Below are positions 51,123 through 60,407 of a stretch of 64,000 nt of DNA, in pieces. A model generated the notes under the pieces. That model did no database searches and was not told the origin of the DNA. It saw only the letters and a list, made by a program, of their open reading frames with translations. Numbering within the stretch: position 1 is the stretch's first letter; every line of letters starts with the position of its first letter. Made by a program: the position numbers and the translations under genes. The stretch lies in NCBI GenBank assembly GCA_019636755.1, contig JAHBWZ010000007.1, positions 1 to 64,000 of the forward strand, read 5' to 3'. The DNA comes from Phycisphaeraceae bacterium (GTDB lineage: Bacteria; Planctomycetota; Phycisphaerae; Phycisphaerales; SM1A02).

Positions 51123-52145
51123 ATGGCCATTCGCGTCGGGATCAACGGATTCGGTCGGATCGGTCGCCTCTTCTACCGCCATGCGGTGCGGACAGGCGGT
51201 ATCGAGATCGCCCTGGTCAACGATCTGGTACCGGCCGACAGCCTTGCGTACCTGCTGAAGCACGATTCGGTCCACGGTCGATTTGAACGCGAAGTCTGTG
51301 CAACCGATGGCGGATTCACCGCCGGCGGTATGGCAACGCGGTGCATCGCAGAGCGAGACCCGTCCCGGCTTCCCTGGGGAGACATGGGCGTTGACTACGT
51401 GCTCGAGTCTACCGGCCTCTTCACGGAACACGAGGGTGCCTCGAAGCACCTCGCCGGCGGCGCCAGGCGCGTACTCATCTCCGCCCCGACGAAGTCGACC
51501 GACCTCGTTCCCACCTTCGCGTACCGCGTGAACCACGACCAGTACGATCCATCGAAGCACACGATTATCTCGAACGCCTCCTGCACGACCAACTGCCTCG
51601 CTCCGATTGCGAAGGTCATCAACGACGTCTTCGGGCTGGAGGAGGGACTGATGACGACCGTGCACGCAGTCACCGCCACGCAGCCGACGCAAGACGGCCC
51701 CAGCCGCAAAGACTGGCGCGGTGGACGAAACGCGTACATGAACATCATCCCGGCATCCACCGGCGCGGCCAGGGCCGTGGCGCTCTGCATTCCCGCGCTC
51801 AAGGGTCGGCTGACCGGCATGTCCTTCCGGGTCCCCGTCGCTGACGTCTCCTGCGTGGATCTGACGTTCCGTACCGCGAAGGCCACGTCGCTCGACGCGA
51901 TCAGCGCGGCGATGAAGTCGGCGGCAGAGGGACCGATGCAGGGCGTACTCGCGTACACGGAGGAGGAGGTCGTCTCCAGCGACTTCATCGGCGACACCCA
52001 TTCGTCGATCTACGACGCAAAGGCCGGCATCCAGCTCAACGACCGGTTCTTCAAGATCGTCTCCTGGTACGACAACGAGATGGGATATGCGGCCCGATGC
52101 GTCGACATGGTCCGGATGATGGCGCAGCACGACGGCCTCGCGTGA
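51123..52145 (+). CDS. gapA: Glyceraldehyde-3-phosphate dehydrogenase, type I
   Basis: A 340-residue glycolytic enzyme. [16 protein letters not shown] binds [15 protein letters not shown] contains the catalytic C154, and the conserved His follows in [36 protein letters not shown] and [16 protein letters not shown] complete the family match. GGAAGGAG ends about 13 bases before the ATG. No pgk or tpi gene is adjacent; the gene is alone with its own promoter. Confidence 0.95.
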   Translation: MAIRVGINGFGRIGRLFYRHAVRTGGIEIALVNDLVPADSLAYLLKHDSVHGRFEREVCATDGGFTAGGMATRCIAERDPSRLPWGDMGVDYVLESTGLFTEHEGASKHLAGGARRVLISAPTKSTDLVPTFAYRVNHDQYDPSKHTIISNASCTTNCLAPIAKVINDVFGLEEGLMTTVHAVTATQPTQDGPSRKDWRGGRNAYMNIIPASTGAARAVALCIPALKGRLTGMSFRVPVADVSCVDLTFRTAKATSLDAISAAMKSAAEGPMQGVLAYTEEEVVSSDFIGDTHSSIYDAKAGIQLNDRFFKIVSWYDNEMGYAARCVDMVRMMAQHDGLA

Positions 52146-52202
52146 GGCTCACGGACGGGGACAGGAAGTCGGCGCACCCACTGTTGATCGGCGATACCGC
52201 TG

Positions 52203-53347
52203 ATGCTGCCTGACCACGCACTGGGGCCGCTCGCAGCGATCGCGACGAGCGTGCTCTGGACTTCACGGCGATTTTCTTCACCGCCGCGCGCCGCAGAATC
52301 GGCGCGACCGCCGTGAATGCGATCCGGCTCATCACTGCGGTCGTCGCCCATCTCGTCATCTTCAGGCTTATCACGAGCGATGGGTTCTCGCCTGGCGCCG
52401 CGGCATGGTGGCCGACGATGGAGGGCCGCCAGGTACTGCTGCTTGCCCTGAAAGGCATCGTCGGTCTCGCGATCGGCGACCAGGTGCTCTTCAGCGCATT
52501 CGTCGCCATCGACCCGCGCCTCACCAACCTGCTCATGATGACGGCACCGCTGTTCGGCGCCCTGCTCGCATTCGCCGTACTCGGCGAACGTCTTCCGGCG
52601 CTCAGCATCCTCGGAATGATGGTGACGATCGCCGGGGTCGGATGGGTTGTCCTCGATCGGTCTGGGCGGACGATCGTGGGGAACGCACATGCTGAGGCCG
52701 GGGATCCGGCCCGTCGGACGCAGCGCCGCCGCGGCATCGTGCTCGAAATGACCGGTGCCGCGTGCCAGGGAAGTGGCCTGCTTCTCAGCAAGGCAGGCAT
52801 GGGGCACGGTGCCCTGACCGACGATGTGCCGAGGCTCGCCCCCCAGGCCGCGACACTCGTGCGCATGAGCTTCGCGGCGATCGCGGTACTCCCGCTGCTG
52901 GTGGCCGCGCGATGGCAGTCCGCCCGCCGCGCATCGGCTCCTTCGAGCCCATCTGATGCGTTCATGAGTCGAATCCTCGACCGCGAGACGAGCTTCCGGG
53001 TTCAACCGCAAATGGAGCGGACCCTGGGCCGCGCCGTTTCCCGACCGGCTCCGGCGCCGAACGCCGGATCCCGCGTCCACCGGTGGCAGGCTCGCCGGAC
53101 CGGCCTGGTCTGCACACTCGCGGGCGCGATCTGCGGTCCGGTGTTCGGCGTCTGGCTCTCGCTGGTCGCCGTGGACCGGACCGAGGTCGGCGTCGCGCAG
53201 ACGCTGCTGACCCTTTCGCCGATCTTCATTCTGCCCTGGGCGGCGTGGATCGAGCGAGAGCACATCGGCATGCGCGCGATCGTCGGCGCCATCGTGGCGA
53301 TCGCAGGCGCCGGGGTCCTGGTGACGAGTGCCGCGGCGATCGGCTGA
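52203..53347 (+). pseudogene. EamA/DMT-family transporter, frameshifted near its start
   Basis: From ATG 52203 the frame reads LPDHALGPLAAIATSVLWT, the usual EamA first helix, but the continuation AIFFTAARRRIGATAVNAIR is found only one frame over, after about 52262. One base appears to be missing near GGACTTCACGG. The rest (from codon GTG 52313, 344 residues) is intact: ten-helix DMT pattern with KGIVGLAIGDQVLF, APLFGALLAFAVLGERL and the second half GPVFGVWLSLVAVDRTEVGVAQTLL. A shortened protein might still be made; a sequencing error is equally possible. It follows gapA by 57 bp on the same strand. Confidence 0.7.
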
Positions 53348-53418
53348 GTGGGTCGGAGTTGCTGGCGATGGCAGGCTGCCCGGGCGGGCGGCGTTCATGA
53401 AGCGGGAGTCGGAAGCCG

Positions 53419-53514
53419 GATTCGGACACGCACAACCGGCGAAGTCCGGACACGCACAACCGGGCAGGTCCGGACACGCACAACGGGCCGGATTCGGACA
53501 CGCAGAACATGGGC
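53419..53514 (+). repeat. 24-bp repeat array 3 (four units), upstream of the transposase
   Basis: Units start at 53419, 53443, 53467 and 53491. Units 1-3 have the GCACAAC core, and the last is the variant GCAGAACATGGG. The variant end faces the transposase gene, 297 bp downstream. The rest of the 463-bp gap (53348-53810) shows no gene; the transposase ribosome-binding site AGGAGG lies at its end. Confidence 0.92.
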
Positions 53515-53810
53515 TGATCGGGGAGTCCAGGGAAGCCCGGGGCTCCGGGGTGGTCGGGTGGGGCTGCCGTGACGCTTCCCGGCCCTCAGGCATTTCTTCT
53601 GCTTTCCCGGAGTTCGGCCGACGCAACGGTAGATTCGCCTTCGATGTCGACTCGATCGCGTGGCGGATGAGTGTCGTCCGCACGATCGAGCGATCACCGC
53701 CCACAGAGCTCCGTCGCCGGCGGGGTGATCCACCCCGGGACGCGCGATCGCCGCGCCCAGGCTCCGGAGCAACGGACGGCAACCCGGCTCGGGCACAGGA
53801 GGACTCCGGC

Positions 53811-55268
53811 ATGGCCATCCCACGGCACGAACTCGTTGATGAGACCGTCTCCGGGCTCTACCACTGCGTCTCACGCTGCGTTCGGCAGGCATACCTGATC
53901 GGGCCGGATCCTCTGATGCGACGGCCAGCCGACAACCACCGCCGCGACTGGATGATCGAGCGGCTGGTCCAGCTCACCGACGCCTTCGCCATCGATGTCG
54001 CCGGGCTCGCCATCATGAGCAACCACTTCCACCTCATCCTCCGGACGCTCCCGGAGGTGGTCGCCACCTGGTCCGATGCCGAGGTTGCCTACCGGTGGCT
54101 GCTCCTGCATCCGCTGAAGCGGTTCCGTCGCCGGCTGGGTATCAAGGACAGTGCTGCGCCCACCGAGGTCGAGGTCTATCGTCTCCTGATGAACCCAGGT
54201 GAGATGCGCACCCGTCGGAATCGGCTCGCCTCGCTCTCCTGGTTCATGAAGGAACTCAAGGAGTGGCTGGCGAAGCGTGCGAATCGCGAGGACGAGAGGA
54301 CTGGTGCATTCTGGGAGGAGCGGTTCAAGAGCTACCGCATCCTGGATGACTACGGCCTCATGCTCTGTGCGAGCTACGTCGATCTCAATCCCGTTCGCGC
54401 GGGGTTGGCGACCGATCCTCTCGGTGCCCGGTACACCTCCGTAGAGATGCACGCCCGGCGGATGACTTCACGTTCGACTGACCCGCTTGATCCGGCATCC
54501 GGCTATGCATTCTGGAAGCGTGTCGCTGAGGCGCCTGACTCGACCGGTCGCATTGATCGAGGCGATGAACTGAACGCGTTCATCGCGCAGTTCGAGTCGG
54601 CGGCCTTCTCACCGGCGATGCCGTGCCGACGGGAGCCGCTGGGGATTGCCGACCGGTGGAGCATGACACACGCGGGCGGAGAGACCTCCGATCCGGTCAA
54701 GGCGTCAGCGACCGGCGCGGCTGTGCCGGCAGGGGCACCGGCGACATTGCCCGGTCCCACACGCGGGATGCCCGGTGCGGGTCGGGCCCGGACCGTCGAT
54801 GCGGAAGGTCAGCGACACAGGCGCCGCCGGCCGCCGCAGCACCGCCGCGAGCCCCCACTGGCGCGTGCGGGATCGATCCCGCCCCCGCTGGCACTCGCGT
54901 CGTTCAGCCTTGCAGACTACTTCCGGCGTCTGCGAACGATGGCCGAGGTGATCCGCAGCAGCGCGTTCGCCGAGGAACTCCCACGCCGGCCCGCGGATGA
55001 CGGCGCGTCTCAGGGCCCGGGCACGCCCGCCGCGTCAGCGGTGCGGACGACCGACGCGCCGCCCGATCCGACGTCGGTCGGGGACGCGGTCGTGCGACTG
55101 GCGGTCGGCCTGACCGGCCGGATGCCGGTGCGCTCCATGAAGGCGCTCCGCGCGATGCTGATCGCGGCCCGGATGTGGGGGACGGCGGTCGGTACGCATG
55201 CCTCGATGCTCCTGGAGCGAAAACGTCGACGACGGGACTTCATCGTGATGGCGCTGCGGCCGCGCTGA
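53811..55268 (+). CDS. Y1 transposase, REP-associated (RAYT-like), with long C-terminal extension
   Basis: A 485-residue protein. The N-terminal Y1_Tnp/IS200-like domain (about 1-215) has the HUH motif in MSNHFHLIL (H72, H74) and the candidate nucleophile Y189 in ASYVDLNPVRAGL, the form used by TnpA_REP/RAYT proteins that cut single-stranded REP DNA. WLAKRANREDERTGAFWEERFKS is also family-like. After it comes a 270-residue extension of low complexity that includes FRRLRTMAEVIR and a charged, Arg-rich end. AGGAGG before ATG 53811 supports the start, although the frame stays open through the upstream array. Inverted 24-bp arrays flank the gene on both sides. Confidence 0.85.
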   Translation: MAIPRHELVDETVSGLYHCVSRCVRQAYLIGPDPLMRRPADNHRRDWMIERLVQLTDAFAIDVAGLAIMSNHFHLILRTLPEVVATWSDAEVAYRWLLLHPLKRFRRRLGIKDSAAPTEVEVYRLLMNPGEMRTRRNRLASLSWFMKELKEWLAKRANREDERTGAFWEERFKSYRILDDYGLMLCASYVDLNPVRAGLATDPLGARYTSVEMHARRMTSRSTDPLDPASGYAFWKRVAEAPDSTGRIDRGDELNAFIAQFESAAFSPAMPCRREPLGIADRWSMTHAGGETSDPVKASATGAAVPAGAPATLPGPTRGMPGAGRARTVDAEGQRHRRRRPPQHRREPPLARAGSIPPPLALASFSLADYFRRLRTMAEVIRSSAFAEELPRRPADDGASQGPGTPAASAVRTTDAPPDPTSVGDAVVRLAVGLTGRMPVRSMKALRAMLIAARMWGTAVGTHASMLLERKRRRRDFIVMALRPR

Positions 55269-55598
55269 CCGGGCGACCGCCCGCATCCGACCTCGCGCTG
55301 AACGCGCTCGAGGCCGAAGACGGGCGCCCCGGTCGGTCCTGGCCGCCTGCAGGTGGAGGAGATCCTCCCGGGCAGATCCGGCGACCGTGACCGCCAGGCC
55401 CCGCCCGGATGGGATCCGGTGCGACCGGACGATGTCTCTGCGCGCATGCGCCGTGATGGCGCGCCGTGGCGCAGCCCAAGAAGACCGACTGAACTGCGGG
55501 CGTGCATGCGGCGCTCACCTCGTGATGCTCCGTCCGCACCCGGATCTGACGGTGCAGGGCGGTGGAAGCGACGCACGCTTCTCCAGCCAGCCTCGCTT
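55269..55598. other. Gap between transposase and array 4
   Basis: About 330 bp, similar in length to the gap on the other side of the transposase. No gene or terminator was recognised. Confidence 0.3.
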
Positions 55599-55716
55599 CG
55601 CCATGTTCTGCGTGTCCGAACCAGGCCGGATGTGCGTGTCCGAACCAGGCGGATCTGCGTGTCCGAACCAGGCCGGATGTGCGTGTCCGAACCAGGCGGA
55701 TGTGCGTGTCCGGATC
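55599..55716 (-). repeat. 24-bp repeat array 4 (five units), inverted
   Basis: On the minus strand the units lie at 55716-55694 (23 bp), 55693-55670, 55669-55647 (23 bp), 55646-55623 and 55622-55599. The last, nearest the transposase, is the GCAGAACATGG variant. This array is the mirror image of array 3. A degenerate CCGGACCAGGCC repeat continues to about 55745. Confidence 0.9.
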
Positions 55717-55773
55717 AGGCCCCGGACCAGGCCCGGACCAGGCCATCGTTGTCCGAAGAGCGCCGGGCCTGAC

Positions 55774-56514
55774 TCAACCACCTGACGAGGGCGTCGGAAC
55801 GAGCCCACCGAAGCCACCCGCGCTGTTCGGCCGAAGCCCCAGCCGCCCGAGCAGCGGACGGAGGATTGACCTGAACCCGGAGGGGCGTCGGACGCTCATG
55901 CTCTCCGGCATGCCTCCTGGCGCCATTCGCTCAATGACCATGCCCGCCTGCTGCCAGCCAAGCAGGACATGCGCCAGGTCGTCCGCCGGCGGCGCCGTCG
56001 CGACGTATATCGATCGATTCACTCCAGCCCTGCGAAGAGTGGTACCTGACGGAAAGTCCTGCGGGAAGACGAGCGATCGATTGTCGAATCGACTCGGACC
56101 CGGTGTCCCGTCTCGCCGATCACGATCGAGCAGGAATGCCGGCGGCGACGACTCACCATGCGTTGCCTGCGCGATGACGTCAGCGCTGCGCGCCAGGAGC
56201 GCCATCGCCCGGTCAAGCGGTCGGATCGCTGCAGCATGCGGAACCGCGGTGAAGATCGGCACGGGCTGCATCGCGCAGAACGCCAGCGCGAATCCCGTAC
56301 GGATCGACTCCTCGATGGGCAGGTCCAGGACGATCGCCGTGTCGGCGCGGACGATCGGCTGCCAGGGAGCCGCAGCGGTCCTCGCCTCGGCCACAAGGTC
56401 CTGTGCCTGATCCGTGACATCTGGATTGAGGTGCATGAACAGCACCGGCTTCACCCAGGCCGACCATGGAAGTCCGTCGTCCGCCCAGAGATCAAAGAGC
56501 GCATCACGTTGCAT
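55774..56514 (-). CDS. Protein of unknown function in the glutathionylspermidine-synthase-like operon
   Basis: A 246-residue protein with no recognised domain. The first half has hydrophobic and acidic patches (WSAWVKPVLFMHLNPDV, ADTAIVLDLPIEESIRTG); the second half has NRSIYVATAPPADDLAHVLLGWQ and a basic end. There is no signal peptide and only mildly hydrophobic stretches. The ATG overlaps the upstream gene stop by 11 bases, so it is translationally coupled to the ATP-grasp gene and probably acts with it. Confidence 0.7.
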   Translation of the reverse strand: MQRDALFDLWADDGLPWSAWVKPVLFMHLNPDVTDQAQDLVAEARTAAAPWQPIVRADTAIVLDLPIEESIRTGFALAFCAMQPVPIFTAVPHAAAIRPLDRAMALLARSADVIAQATHGESSPPAFLLDRDRRDGTPGPSRFDNRSLVFPQDFPSGTTLRRAGVNRSIYVATAPPADDLAHVLLGWQQAGMVIERMAPGGMPESMSVRRPSGFRSILRPLLGRLGLRPNSAGGFGGLVPTPSSGG

Positions 56515-57904
56515 CAGGGGTCTCACGCTGGAGTTGGATGGCGAGCGCCGACGCTTCGGCCCCGGCGCCTGCATCGGGTGCCTGGAGACGGACATGGACA
56601 CCCGACTGCGAACGGCGCCACATGTCGACCGATGCGGCCGCTGTCACGGGGGATGCAATGACAACCGGCAGGTCGATCGCCAGATCGTCGATCAACGGCC
56701 GTGGCGCTGCTCTCGCGTAGATGCCGGCCATGCGCCCGTCAATTGTGTACACGCCCAGGCACACATGCAGCGGACCGTCCGGGGTGTCGATCGGGACGGA
56801 GTTGAAGCGTCGCTGCGCGATCCAGTGACCGGGGCGCAGACGGGCAGCCAGCCGCAGGCGTCGCTCCTGCGTCCGGGGTCCGAGGCCGGGGAGCATGACA
56901 TCCTCTCCGACGCGCCCGAGCGCCGGCTTCAGCACCCATGCATCCGACTCTCCGCGCGGAATCTCCGTCGGCGGGCGCGTCTCCGGGAGAAGTCGCCGCC
57001 ATGTCGCCAGCGGAACGCCCAGCCCCTCGGCCGCAAGTACCCATCGCTTGGATTGCGAGATCAGTGCGGTGGGAGGATTGCTCTGGGGCGTCCGCGCGCC
57101 GAAGAACCAGTCGCGCCACCCGACACATCGCGGAAGGTTGCTCAGCCACTCGCCTGGAAAGAAGCGCACGATCACATCGACGGCGCCCGCACACCACGGC
57201 GCGATGATCGCCGCACGGCCTTCGTTCCATCGGACATGATCCGGAGCCACGAGCGCCGCCTCCAGGCCTGCCTCCCGGAACCGCCCGGCCAAGAATGCCA
57301 TCACCTGCACATCGTCGGAATACGCGGTCGCGTGCACCAGCGCGACGCGGCCGCCCTGCGGAACGACCGCCGCAACGGCGCGCGCCAGGATCGACGCCGG
57401 ATCTCCCGCCGGGACGAACGACGTCCGCGCCGCGCCCCCGTTGATCACCGGTGTCCTCGCCGAGAGCATCGATGCGGCGACCCCGGTGACTCCCGATGAC
57501 TCGATGTAGCCGCCGGGAACATCGCTGTTGGCCTCGGAGACGCGCCATCCCTCTGTGGTCGGATGGAAGTCAAACCGGATCTGCCTCGCGCATGCCACCG
57601 GCGGCGCATCTGCAGCCGGCTCCAGTCCGCGGCGGATCGTGCCCGACAGGCCGAGCCGGCGCAGCGCTCTCGCATCTGTCCCGATCGCGCGTTCCACGTC
57701 CATGAGTTCTGCCGCCAGGCGTTCGGCGTCTGCGGCCAGCGCGTCTGCGCACGACGGACGAAGCACGAGCACCAGCGGCGCGATGACGTTCACGTCGCCC
57801 GCCTGCGGATCCCACTTGCCGCACTCGGTGATCGAACGACGGCGAAGCTCGCGCGCCTCTGACGGCTCGAGCGGCACCACGTCGCACCACGCGCCCGATT
57901 TCAC
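56504..57904 (-). CDS. Glutathionylspermidine-synthase-like ATP-grasp protein
   Basis: A 466-residue protein whose IRFDFHPTTEGWRVSEANSD and PGGYIESSG, together with WVLKPALGRVGEDV and WIAQRRFNSVPI, match the GSP_synth ATP-grasp domain. The usual amidase half of bacterial Gsp is absent, so a ligase-only role is expected. The amine and acid substrates are unknown. Translation starts at GTG 57904, whose GTGA overlaps the stop of the preceding membrane-protein gene. It is the middle gene of a three-gene operon. Confidence 0.8.
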   Translation of the reverse strand: MKSGAWCDVVPLEPSEARELRRRSITECGKWDPQAGDVNVIAPLVLVLRPSCADALAADAERLAAELMDVERAIGTDARALRRLGLSGTIRRGLEPAADAPPVACARQIRFDFHPTTEGWRVSEANSDVPGGYIESSGVTGVAASMLSARTPVINGGAARTSFVPAGDPASILARAVAAVVPQGGRVALVHATAYSDDVQVMAFLAGRFREAGLEAALVAPDHVRWNEGRAAIIAPWCAGAVDVIVRFFPGEWLSNLPRCVGWRDWFFGARTPQSNPPTALISQSKRWVLAAEGLGVPLATWRRLLPETRPPTEIPRGESDAWVLKPALGRVGEDVMLPGLGPRTQERRLRLAARLRPGHWIAQRRFNSVPIDTPDGPLHVCLGVYTIDGRMAGIYARAAPRPLIDDLAIDLPVVIASPVTAAASVDMWRRSQSGVHVRLQAPDAGAGAEASALAIQLQRETPDAT

Positions 57905-58698
57905 CAGACCCCTCGGAGAATGATGACCACCGTTGCCGCGACCAGGTACATCATCGCCGGGAGCACGCCTCCGCCCACCACGTTCATCGGCGGGTGATCA
58001 ACGCGCGGCCTGTACATCCGCTCGAGTGCCCAGGCGATGACGACGAGCACGATCACGGGGACCACCCCGATGCCGAAGTCCCTCAGAGTCCCTGCCGGAT
58101 CCACATAGTCGCCGGCAACCGCGCGACCGAGCAGGCCCCCGCTCGCCGCAAGCAGTCCTCCGAATCGCCAGCCGGCTGCAACATCCCGGTCGACCGTGAT
58201 GTGCTCAACCGCCTCGCCCCACTGCCCGATCACAACCCAGATGATGACCAGCGCAGAGGTCGACAGCAGAGCGCAACCGACCACCACATGCCATCCGGGC
58301 CCATCGCCGATGTTGGCGCCGGCGAACGCGAGCGCCATGCCGATGCTGCCGCCCAGCAGCGCCGGTACCGCCGCCGGATTGGCGCGTTCACCGACATCCC
58401 ACCGCGCCGAAACGCCGAGCACGGAAAACATCCCCACTCCGATGGCGACCCATGCCATTCCCATGAACCAGTACATCAGCAGGTAGACGGGATCCGTCCT
58501 GACGCCGACATCGGAGAAGGACTCCAGTACGGCGTAGATGACGGCGCCGGACACCACAGGCATCCAGAGCAGCATGCGGCGGATCCGCCGCTCCGCTGCA
58601 GGCCGACGGACGCGTACCAGGCGGGCGTGTCGCCACGGCCAGAGCACCAGCGCCGTCATGATCGACGCGACGGCCACGAAGACCTCGGATTCGGACAT
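57901..58698 (-). CDS. Polytopic membrane protein, first gene of the GSP-like operon
   Basis: A 265-residue protein with about seven helices (VAVASIMTALVLWPW, LLWMPVVSGAVIYAVL, VYLLMYWFMGMAWVAIGVGM, LLGGSIGMALAFAGANIG, VVGCALLSTSALVIIWVV and others). It has no known motif; a cytoplasmic loop carries HARLVRVRRPAAERRIRR. The four-base GTGA overlap with the next gene ties it to the ATP-grasp protein. The role could be substrate transport or membrane modification, but nothing shows which. Confidence 0.7.
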   Translation of the reverse strand: MSESEVFVAVASIMTALVLWPWRHARLVRVRRPAAERRIRRMLLWMPVVSGAVIYAVLESFSDVGVRTDPVYLLMYWFMGMAWVAIGVGMFSVLGVSARWDVGERANPAAVPALLGGSIGMALAFAGANIGDGPGWHVVVGCALLSTSALVIIWVVIGQWGEAVEHITVDRDVAAGWRFGGLLAASGGLLGRAVAGDYVDPAGTLRDFGIGVVPVIVLVVIAWALERMYRPRVDHPPMNVVGGGVLPAMMYLVAATVVIILRGVW

Positions 58699-58863
58699 GG
58701 GGCGGATCGTACCGGCGACCGGAGTGGCCCGAGTGCTTTCGACCGAGGCACGCTGGTCATGCCGCGGGCCACCGGCACTCGCGCTCCCGGTCCATGACTC
58801 GGGGCCGGGCGCACCGGCGGTACCGGCGCGCCGCAGGCACCCGACGGCTCGCCCGCCTGAAAC

Positions 58864-59607
58864 TCACCACCGCATGTGCGTCTGCATGTGATAGAAGCCG
58901 CCGCTCGGGCCATCCGGCGGCAGCGTCGCCAGCCAGACGCTGGTCTTCGCGCCATCCTCGAGTTCCATCGGCGCGTCGGCGCCGCCCATCTCGGTCCTGA
59001 CCCACCCGGGATGCGCCGCATTGACCTTGATTGCCGTTCCACGCAGCTCGTGGGCCAGGTGAATGGTGAACATGTTCACGGCAGCCTTCGAGGCGTCGTA
59101 GGCGATCGGTTTGTAGTCGTAGACCATGGAGTTCGGATCGGCGTGCTCTCCGAGCGATCCGAGCACGCTGGACAGATTGACGATCCGGCCCGCCTCACTC
59201 CGCCTCAGCAGCGGGAGCATGACCTGTGTGACCATGACCAGCGCGAAGAAGTTGACGTCGAACGTCCTGCGGAGAATCCCCTCCGAAGTCGTCGACGCCC
59301 CGGTATCACCTTCGCGCAATGCCACGCCCGCGTTGTTGATCAGCACGTCGAGCCGCCCGAACCGGGAGTCGATCTCCCGGGCCGCTGCTTCAACCTGCTC
59401 CCGGCACTCGACATCCAGGGGAATCGAAGACACCGCGTCCTCGCCGCCTCCCCTGAGCTGCTCAGCCGCCCGGCGGCCGCGCTGAGCGTCCCTGGCGCCA
59501 AGGATCACGGTGTATCCGAGCGGCAGCAGCTGCCGGGCGGTTTCAAGCCCGATGCCCCTGTTGGCGCCGGTGATGAGCGCAATGCGCTCTCGCTGTGCGG
59601 CTCTCAT
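58864..59607 (-). CDS. Short-chain dehydrogenase/reductase
   Basis: A 247-residue classical SDR: ITGANRGIGLETARQL (cofactor), DVLINNAGVAL, IVNLSSVLGSLGEHADPNS and the catalytic YDASKAA. AHPGWVRTEMGG is common in a carbonyl-reductase-like subgroup that uses NADPH. The substrate is not predictable. ATG 59607 precedes the glycine motif. It is on the same strand as the PhoU gene but separated by 88 bp. Confidence 0.9.
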   Translation of the reverse strand: MRAAQRERIALITGANRGIGLETARQLLPLGYTVILGARDAQRGRRAAEQLRGGGEDAVSSIPLDVECREQVEAAAREIDSRFGRLDVLINNAGVALREGDTGASTTSEGILRRTFDVNFFALVMVTQVMLPLLRRSEAGRIVNLSSVLGSLGEHADPNSMVYDYKPIAYDASKAAVNMFTIHLAHELRGTAIKVNAAHPGWVRTEMGGADAPMELEDGAKTSVWLATLPPDGPSGGFYHMQTHMRW

Positions 59608-59694
59608 ATCGCCTGGCTCCTGAGTGCGTGCGGTCAGAGCATGGGCCAGCACCGGCGGGGATGCACGGCGTGCCCGGATCACCGTCGGGCGGTC

Positions 59695-60366
59695 TCATCC
59701 GTCCGACTGGTGAAAGTCCAGATCCTCCACGCGGCCGAGAACCGCGGTGGCGATGTTACCGAGGTGCGCTGCTACCCGCTTGTAGTGCCTCGCGAGCATC
59801 GAGTACGCCACCGCCTGATGGACCTCCATCGGAATCTCGTCACGAAGCAGTCGCTCGATGATGTCGTCGCACGACCGCCGGATCTCGGCGGCCGACTCGA
59901 TCGCAGCCTTCGCCAGCCGCACGCTCGACTCCTTCACCGCCTGTGACACGTTGCCGAAGAGTGCATCTACCTGCGGACAGATCGACTCCAGCGATTCGGT
60001 GAAGTCGGCCACCCGGAAGTCGTCGCGGTAGAAGCGGCCCACCTCGAACACGTTCTTGCAGTAGTCCCCGATGCGTTCTGCATCTTTCGTGATGCTCATC
60101 AGCACCAGGCATGCCGCGGCGTCGGTTCCGGGGTTGATCGTGAGATGGCGGAGAATCTTGCGCCGGATGGATCGCTCCAGGTCGTTGATCGCCCGATCGC
60201 GTGAGTAGATCGCATCGCCCGTGGATGCAGCGTCCGCCCGACCGTAGAGCACGTCCACCGCGCGTCCGAACATCCAGCGGCCATGTCCGAGCATCTCCTG
60301 GAGCTGCTGGAAGGCGCGGTCCAGCTCATCGCCGGAGATCAGGGCCGAGAAAAGTCTGCGGAACAT
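59695..60366 (-). CDS. PhoU-domain protein
   Basis: A 223-residue, all-helical protein. LTINPGTDAAACLVLMSITKDAERIGDYCKNV is the PhoU signature (the DxxDxxERIGD metal site in a shortened form), and the second half, YSMLARHYKRVAAHLGNIATA, repeats it. PhoU proteins tune phosphate uptake. It lies 41 bp downstream of the Na/Pi cotransporter gene and 88 bp before the SDR, so it probably regulates that transporter. Confidence 0.85.
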   Translation of the reverse strand: MFRRLFSALISGDELDRAFQQLQEMLGHGRWMFGRAVDVLYGRADAASTGDAIYSRDRAINDLERSIRRKILRHLTINPGTDAAACLVLMSITKDAERIGDYCKNVFEVGRFYRDDFRVADFTESLESICPQVDALFGNVSQAVKESSVRLAKAAIESAAEIRRSCDDIIERLLRDEIPMEVHQAVAYSMLARHYKRVAAHLGNIATAVLGRVEDLDFHQSDG

Positions 60367-60407
60367 GGTCGTTGTCTCGAGGGCCGGAGCGCGGCCGGAT
60401 CGCATGG

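Noticed and set aside
53328-53810. Extension of the transposase through the upstream array
   Set aside because: The frame is open, but a strong AGGAGG precedes ATG 53811 and the Y1 domain begins right there; the extension is repeat DNA.
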